DNA of 64,000 bases, taken from the NCBI GenBank assembly GCA_036346275.1, contig CM070725.1, forward strand, positions 32,736,104-32,800,103. The letters are read 5' to 3'. This document shows positions 58,163 through 64,000 of this stretch, piece after piece (the first letter of the stretch is position 1; each line of letters opens with the position of its first letter). The translations under genes and the position numbers were made by a program. The stretch is from Otatea glauca. Lineage: Eukaryota; Streptophyta; Magnoliopsida; Poales; Poaceae. The notes below the pieces were generated by a model that saw only the letters and a list, made by a program, of their open reading frames with translations, was not told the origin of the DNA and did not search any database.

Positions 58163-58651
58163 ATGGCAAACTCCGCCAATTGGGCGGCCATAGTTAGGGA
58201 GTTAGCGGAAAATTTGGGACAAGAAAAGAATCACCCTATGCTCATCATTAGGCAAACCACTATTGGGTTTAAAGTTCGTGCGTGTGCAATCACCAAAATG
58301 AGAGAGCGTCGCGTGCATCATCGCATCAAGCATCATAACGCCTGTAGGATTCATGCTATAAAAGAAGGAAGTCGCAAGTTGATGAGGAAAATTTGTCAAG
58401 TGCATCGGGTAAACATGGATGCATATGTGAGGATGTATGAAAGTCGTGTAGGTCGCCAAGGGGCTGGATTGGGACCTAGGAGGCGCAGGACAGGGAATAG
58501 GCAGGAGTATTTGCGCCAGTTTCGTCCCGCTGGAGTTCAGGAGCCGCCCCCTGAACCATCTAGTTTGGGAAGTAGTTGCGAGATTGGTTCACCACTGCAG
58601 TTTCCAATGATTGGTGGTGCATGGATCCATTCCAGTAGCTCTGATGCTTGA
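58163..58651 (+). CDS. Unrecognised small basic protein, intact ORF
   Basis: ATG 58163 again immediately follows a splice acceptor (AGATTTCAG), and the frame is open for 162 residues to a TGA at 58649-58651. The protein begins MANSANWAAIVRELAENLGQ. It has a long Arg/His/Lys-rich central part (KMRERRVHHRIKHHNACRIH; MRKICQVHRV) and a GPRRRRTGNRQEYLRQ segment, and ends in a Pro/Ser-rich tail. Net charge is strongly positive, so RNA or DNA binding is plausible. No family is recognised and there is no zinc knuckle. It is 350 bases downstream of the dsRNA-binding-like ORF and may be expressed from the same transcript by alternative splicing to the acceptor at its ATG. Confidence 0.5.
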   Translation: MANSANWAAIVRELAENLGQEKNHPMLIIRQTTIGFKVRACAITKMRERRVHHRIKHHNACRIHAIKEGSRKLMRKICQVHRVNMDAYVRMYESRVGRQGAGLGPRRRRTGNRQEYLRQFRPAGVQEPPPEPSSLGSSCEIGSPLQFPMIGGAWIHSSSSDA

Positions 58652-58777
58652 GCTTTAGTGTTCTGGTAGTGGAGAACAAAATCACAGGAAAGTGTGGTAG
58701 TGGCTGTTACGTGAAATAGATTATGTACGTATGTACAGCTAATATGTATGTGATATGTTTTGCTATTGTAAGTTTTT

Positions 58778-59303
58778 GAGTATAATAACGCTATAGCCAT
58801 ATTGCTGTCATGCAATTATGAATTTATTAGAATGACAACAATGTGGTTCTTTTATTAGTTGAAAATTGGTGTAATATTATTGCGATATATGGAACACTTA
58901 AATAATGTTAGTGTAATATTACTACAATATTTGTAAGATTAATACAATTATTGCGATATGTGTATAACTTAGGCAATATCAATATGATATTATGACAACA
59001 TTTGTGGTATTAGTACAATATTAGAATAACTAGTAGTACACAAAATGACGACGTTAGTAGTTGGAGTAGCAGAAGAAATAATAAATTAAGCGCAACGAGC
59101 CATAAACTTGGACGCTGGAAAAACAAATATTCCCCCCCCCCCGCGCAGTAAATATTTAATGTTTCAGCGATCCGTAATCGCGCAAATATTTAAAAATAAA
59201 TTTTCCTGAACTCGGCCTACCGCTGGAAAGGCATTAAAAAAATTAGTAGTAATGAAATAAATGTATTAGTATATATCATGACAATGTTAAAATAACTACT
59301 CGT
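58778..59303 (+). repeat. AT-rich spacer repeat, copy 2
   Basis: Homologous to 55801-56326. It lacks about 21 bp near its start and has a longer C-run. It is followed by a PMD gene leader rather than by LTR sequence. Confidence 0.88.
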
Positions 59304-59647
59304 ACATAAAATAACAGAAGATGGCGTAAGTAATGGCATAATTATCAGTGTTAATGTTTTGTAGGAATTTATTACGAGCTATCTTCATTTTATGGATTAA
59401 CTAATTCGGGTTCCCTATTTCACAGGTACGCTCCAGGAAGGTGATTTTGCAAGTTGGTATAGGTTTCCTGATCTTCATTACAGCTTCACATAGGTTAGTT
59501 TGTAATATTTAGGAATATTTTTCATGCTGCGATTTTGGTTGCATGCAGCGTGATTAGTTCTGAGCCGTTAAAATTTTCAAGTTTGTCTATAAATACTTGT
59601 CTAAATATACTTGTATGTTCTGAGCCGTTTCGTTTCAGCAGCATGTG

Positions 59648-61300
59648 ATGGTGGCCATTGCAGTTCCAGAGCTTCTCCGTGAGTCAGTCGATGCCCCACA
59701 TCGTGCGAGGGCAATTTCTGCAGGAACTATGGTCCGACGCATTACTATATTACCTGCCATCACTGTTTTTGAAGAGGCATAACCACTTTGTCGTTAACGT
59801 TTCAGTTGCCCCCTCTCTTCTACCGGTCGTTGCATAAGATAAAAAAGCTGGACTATCGATTCCACATTCCACTAACTCGTGCAGGTCTACTACTGTTTGC
59901 GCTCCTCACGGATGGGGCTTAGCTCGGAGGAGGCTTGACCACACCCATACCTGCCATCGATCATGCACTTCTCACTGGTCTCATCGACCGATGGTGTCCG
60001 GAGACACACACCTTTCACCTACCGTTCGGTGAGATGTCCATCACTTTGAAGGACGTGGCCATGCTAACCAGCCTACCCATCAGGGGATAGCCGTTGGTTC
60101 TTCCTCGCCCCAGTAGACAGCAATGGCAGCACTACATCGCGGAGAGGTATTACATGACATAACATTATTTCATATTTGTAATGTGCACGATATTATCGAC
60201 TCTCTTAATCCGGAGTTCATGCAGGTTCGGTGTCCCATACGAACGGAAGGAAAATGGTGTCTCCATGACTTGGCTACAAGGATTGCAGGAATACAATCTA
60301 TGCCCACCTGATGCCGACGAAGCTACCGTGGGGCGCCACTACGAAGTGTACCTGTACTACTTGCTGGGTGGTGTCATGTTCACGACGACCGCCGAAGACC
60401 TCATCTTCCCGCACATCGTGTGGATTGCTCATCAGTTGGGCGCCAACCTTGATGACATCTCAGCCTACAGCTGGGGATCTGTCGTCCTAGCGGACACCAA
60501 CCGTGGTTTGTGCGATGCATGCCATCGGCAGACTTACAAGGGCAGTATTACTGGATGCCTGCAACTCCTTCAGATGTGGAGTTGGGAGTTCCTTCCGATC
60601 TCTCGGTCGGAGGAACGCACGAGGTACTACCCTGTTGTCGTAGACGATGACATGCCGGATGCCACTCGCTCTACAATGGGGCACCGTTGGATGCACGCCC
60701 GGCTATGCTGGTCGTCGGCGGGTGACCACTCGAGCTACACGCGTGTTATCGCCGACTTGGACTTGCTGATCGCAGAACATGTCACCTGGGATCCATGAAC
60801 CGTGCAACGAGCCGAAGAGCTTACGACTGATGGCCATATCTCTTCTTGTTGCATGGTCGACCACGGCTTGTGGATGACTACGTATTTCCTCTTGTACATG
60901 AACGTGGTCGAGGTCTACTCGCCCGAACGGATCCAGAGGCAGTTCGGGTGGCGGCATCTAGTCCTGTTCGGATCGTGAGGCAGCGGGAGTTCTCATGGGT
61001 ATGCATTTAATTATTTTCAATATTTGCCCCCTATATGCAAATTTCAAAATCTTACGTCCTTGCAATTGTAGGAGAAGCGCGAAGGGCAGTGCGGCCGCAG
61101 TGAACTGGACCGTCAGCCACGCTCCGCACATTACGCGATGGATGGAGACAGCGTTTCAGGAGGTTGTTCATCCCTCTGGGCCATATGACACCGAGGAATA
61201 TGACAACTACCTTACATGGTACCGTGCCCGCACGCGTCCCACTTTACTGAGCGAGGAGGTCGATGAACGAGCCATGGCGTATCCAGAGGACCGATCTTGA
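59648..61300 (+). pseudogene. Plant-mobile-domain (PMD / MAIN-like) gene, decayed
   Basis: Residues LIDRWCPETHTFHLPFGEMS-, TLKDVAMLTSLPIRG-, VPYERKENGVSMTWL-, YLLGGVMFTTTAEDLIFPH- and YSWGSVVLADTNRGLCDAC- lie in order, followed by a MPDATRSTMGHRWMHARL-like block. NWTVSHAPHITRWME and the YLTWYRARTRP segment complete the domain. This is the PMD of transposon-derived plant genes. Candidate introns are 60147-60224 (GTATTA..GCAG) and 60999-61071 (GTATGC..GTAG). TAG at 60086-60088, TGA at 60796-60798 and another near 60976 break the frame. The promoter may be the TATA at 55345, far upstream of the first PMD exon. PMD proteins occur in Mutator-like and other transposons as well as in silencing factors such as MAIL1; the role here is unknown. 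Confidence 0.72.
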
Positions 61301-61387
61301 CAAGTCCATATTTTGGTAGTCCCAATATCGTACTAATATCTTAAGTAAATTTCTTTACCCAAGTTCTAATACACCCGTACTACCATG

Positions 61388-62210
61388 CAGACGCAGGAGG
61401 CATCGGAGCTATATACCCAAGCGGATCAACTTCCGGCCCAAACTGCATGCACCTCAGCTCCTCGTCACCAGCAAATCAGATGAGACGGTACCTCGCGTCT
61501 AGGGGGTCCCGATTCCTCTCGGCGATCCGTCATCTTGGAGGATCTTCACGTCCTCCCGCCTGCAACTATGAAGATGCTCGCATGGACCCTACTCGTAGCT
61601 CACAGGCCAGGCGGTCCACCAGCAGCCGTCCCTCAAGGGTCGACGTGCACGACGCCGGACGTCGTGCATCCACTTCCCATGCATCGAGCCATTCATCGCG
61701 ACGTCATTTTGCCCCCCCCCCCCGTTGAAATACCAGCTGAGGCCTTCGCTCAACATGACGAAAGACCCGGTCCTTCCGCACCACCGGAGGTGCCCCATTT
61801 ATCACACTCCTTCGGGACGGACATTAGTCACACACAGCACTGGAGCGAGGCCAGAGATTTCAAGTTCGACCTCATGTCCGCCCCTACCTTCAGTGGGTTG
61901 CTCGGTGTGTAGCAACATGGACCTCCTCCCTACGAGGCGGGGACCTCACAGCCAGCGGCCGACGTACTCTATACGGCTCTCCTAGGGACGGAGGATGCAA
62001 GTGCGTGCTACAATCAGATCCACGCGAGCGGAGGGCAATACACATTCCAATCGGGCCTGCTTCCCCAAGAAGAGCATCGACGTACCGGCAGGCACGGGGA
62101 GGCATGGGCCATCATAGACCGCGGGACAGAGGCAGACACATGCCCCAGAGACGTACACCCCAGAGGACTTCACCAGAAGGCAGGGTGGACAGCGCAGAGA
62201 GAGGCACTGA
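61388..62210 (+). pseudogene. C-terminal Pro/Ser-rich exon of the PMD gene
   Basis: After an acceptor at about 61390 (ACCATGCAG) the sequence encodes, in alternating frames, a Pro/Ser/His-rich tail of the sort that follows the PMD in transposon-encoded proteins. A run of 12 C at 61712-61723 shifts the frame. Open frames on the other strand here are shadows. The end is not clear. Confidence 0.4.
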
Positions 62211-62300
62211 TGATTTCTTTTACAGCTGTGTGTACTGTATTGATTACTTTAACCTAGTTGTCATGTCAAATAACTATTGTGTTGTCAAATTTGAAATATA

Positions 62301-62439
62301 GTGATGCCAGCTAGTTTTCTCTTAAGTGTATTCAAGTTAACAAACATCATCCATCAACATTAGAATATTGCAACAAGTCTTAACAAGGTACATCACTAAT
62401 ACATAAAATTTTAACAAGTCCCGGTGATACCTTGGACTT
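62301..62439. other. AT-rich flank without features
   Basis: No frames or recognisable repeats. Confidence 0.4.
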
Positions 62440-63260
62440 CTATGGAAAAAATAACTTACGTTTGGGTCAATTTGTATTAAGACCATATAGGGCCTTAATG
62501 ATCGATTGTATGGAAAACGTCTCGGATGAAAATAATATATAGTGGAAACAACTTTAAAACACTCTTAAGGATACCCCTTGCTAATGCCAGAAAAATGAGT
62601 TAATAATCACATATAGTGTAATCGTAATGTAAGATTGAAATCTTACTCGTTGTAACCTTCCCGTATGATCATTTAAGCCTTTTCAACGACAGATAAAATA
62701 ACTCGTCTAAATACTAAAGTTATAAAACTAGTTTAGAAATACTCCCTAAAGTATGTACTACCATATTCTGAAAATAGAATATCATTATGTTATGATTTGC
62801 ATATAAAACTCGATAGCAAAATAACCCTAAGCGTTAAGCTTTCCGAATATTAGAAACATTGAAGCCTTTTTGGTAGCCTGTAGAATAACTCGTCTAAATG
62901 CAAACCTCAAGTAAAATAGCTTAGAAATGATATTTAGGATATGTCCTACTGTATTCTAGAAAAATATTTTATTTACCACTTGCCGTCCATCAAAGTCCTA
63001 TTAGTACAATGCCCTTAGGTGATAAGGTAATTCATACACTCATTTGGCCGATTTTGTATAACAGACTTTAATGCTATATAAGCCTTTTTAGCAATGAATA
63101 TAATGCCTCAGCTAAACACTAAAATTCATGAAATTAGTTTAGAAATGCTAACCAAAGTATAGATTACCATATCCTAAAGAAATAACCTTATTTCATTATG
63201 TTTTTCATATTAATCTTAATAGTTGAACAACCTTAAGTAATAAGCTTTCCGTAAGATATA
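62440..63260. repeat. Degenerate tandem array, about 180-220-bp units
   Basis: The anchor TAAGCCTTTT/GAAGCCTTTT recurs at about 62674, 62861 and 63079, with a weaker first unit near 62495. Each is followed at similar spacing by AATAACTCGTCTAAA-like, TTTAGAAAT- and CATATTCT-like blocks. Units are only loosely conserved and very AT-rich. Confidence 0.65.
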
Positions 63261-63698
63261 AAATGCATAAACGTAGTTGAAGACAATGAATAAATCTATA
63301 TTTAAAATATTTATATCACCAATATATTCTTAAAAACCCTGTATATGTAACCAGTAATCTAATCTAACAAGATTTGATATTTTCAAATAAGCTTTTCATA
63401 CAAAATCAATTAAGAATTAAACACTATTCATTCATACAATTCAACCAAGTGATTAATGATTTCATTTCTACTAACGTAATTAATTTTTGCATCTTGAATC
63501 CGAATTTATAAATACAAAAATACATAATTTTAACCTCTTGATTTCACAAGTTAAGAATAGATAAGCTAAAAGAAATTGTATTCTTGCTCGACCTGAAAGC
63601 TATTATTTATTGAGATGTTAATCTCTTAAAAGTAAGATATATGGAATCATGTAACCCAAACCCTAAAGTATTCTCGCTTTTTAGAGTGATTCATCAAA

Positions 63699-63988
63699 GC
63701 GTGCGACTGTCACCATCGGCAAAAAGTCACCCTCTGCGAAAAGACAGTCACCCTCTGTGAAAAGCTGCACTACTTGTCACCCTCCGTGAAAAGCTGCACG
63801 ACCTATCACTACATATCATTAAAGCTGCACGACCAGTCACCCATCATCAGAGCTGCACGACCTGTCAATACACATCATCAAAGCTGCATGACCTGTCACC
63901 CATCATCAAAACTGCACGACCTGTCACCCATCATCAAAGCTGCATGACTTGTCACTACACATCATGAAAGCTACATGACCTGTTATGT
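63699..63988. repeat. Minisatellite of 28-31-bp units
   Basis: A core AGCTGCACGACCTGTCAC followed by CCATCATCAA or TACACATCATSAA repeats about eight times, the two unit types partly alternating. Three shorter GTCACCCTCTGYGAAAAG units precede it. It runs almost to the window edge, so its full length is not visible. Confidence 0.88.
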
Positions 63989-64000
63989 CCCCATACCCGA

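Noticed and set aside
55801..59303. The duplicated spacers as the two LTRs of one element
   Set aside because: The primer site lies 460 bp after copy 1, next to a different LTR end; copy 2 is not preceded by a polypurine tract and lacks the rest of that LTR.
63699..63988. Repeat array as a CRISPR
   Set aside because: Units are contiguous without unique spacers and the DNA is plant nuclear; it is a minisatellite.
1..64000. Stand-alone tRNA or rRNA genes
   Set aside because: The only tRNA-like signal seen by eye is the SINE A/B box region at 50516-50567; a covariance-model search was not possible.

Overview
This window is plant nuclear DNA, almost certainly from a grass (Poaceae). The signs are a Tourist-type MITE, a GC-rich three-exon host gene, Tat-lineage gypsy and Sirevirus copia retrotransposons of grass type, and several hAT-like elements. 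I cannot name the species; a rice relative or panicoid grass would fit. Almost everything is transposable-element DNA. Only one intact conventional host gene is supported: a three-exon PADRE/DUF4228 protein at 19329-20102 (+).

Layout: 1-1930 has no gene. 1931-6302 is a hAT-like transposon (8-bp target duplication, one mismatch) that was itself hit by a long LTR (about 2104-5488). 7835-10946 is a solo LTR of the same superfamily with duplication TATTG. 11771-12445 is a Tat-type LTR remnant. 14902-16096 is a hAT-like element that captured the start of a CYP51 (sterol 14-demethylase) gene. 16413-16643 is a Tourist-like MITE. The host gene follows.

21581-49110 is one large nested structure. The outer element is a minus-strand Tat-lineage gypsy retrotransposon (gag, protease, reverse transcriptase, RNase H, a second archaeal-type RNase H, integrase). 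Between integrase and the 3' LTR it carries an oppositely oriented plant-mobile-domain (PMD) gene with its own TATA box. Three insertions interrupt it: a 1.4-kb hAT-like element (23094-24528) in the PMD gene, a truncated gypsy fragment (26044-29543) bracketed by a 32-bp direct repeat, and a complete 11-kb Sirevirus copia element (37471-48530) in the 5' LTR. All the retroelement genes carry stops or frameshifts, though several catalytic sets can still be read.

The right part holds a SINE with a perfect 15-bp target duplication (50502-50637), a hAT-like element with 15-bp terminal repeats (50857-51636), a solo LTR with duplication GAATA (53289-53791), and an unusual cluster from 55.3 kb to the end. 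That cluster has a promoter-like segment, a 0.5-kb AT-rich spacer present twice as a direct repeat, an LTR end with a tRNA-iMet primer site followed by two unfamiliar ORFs (one resembling a dsRNA-binding fold, one small and very basic), a decayed multi-exon PMD gene, a degenerate 200-bp tandem array and a 28-31-bp minisatellite. The 55-62 kb cluster and the antisense PMD gene are the least ordinary parts of the window.
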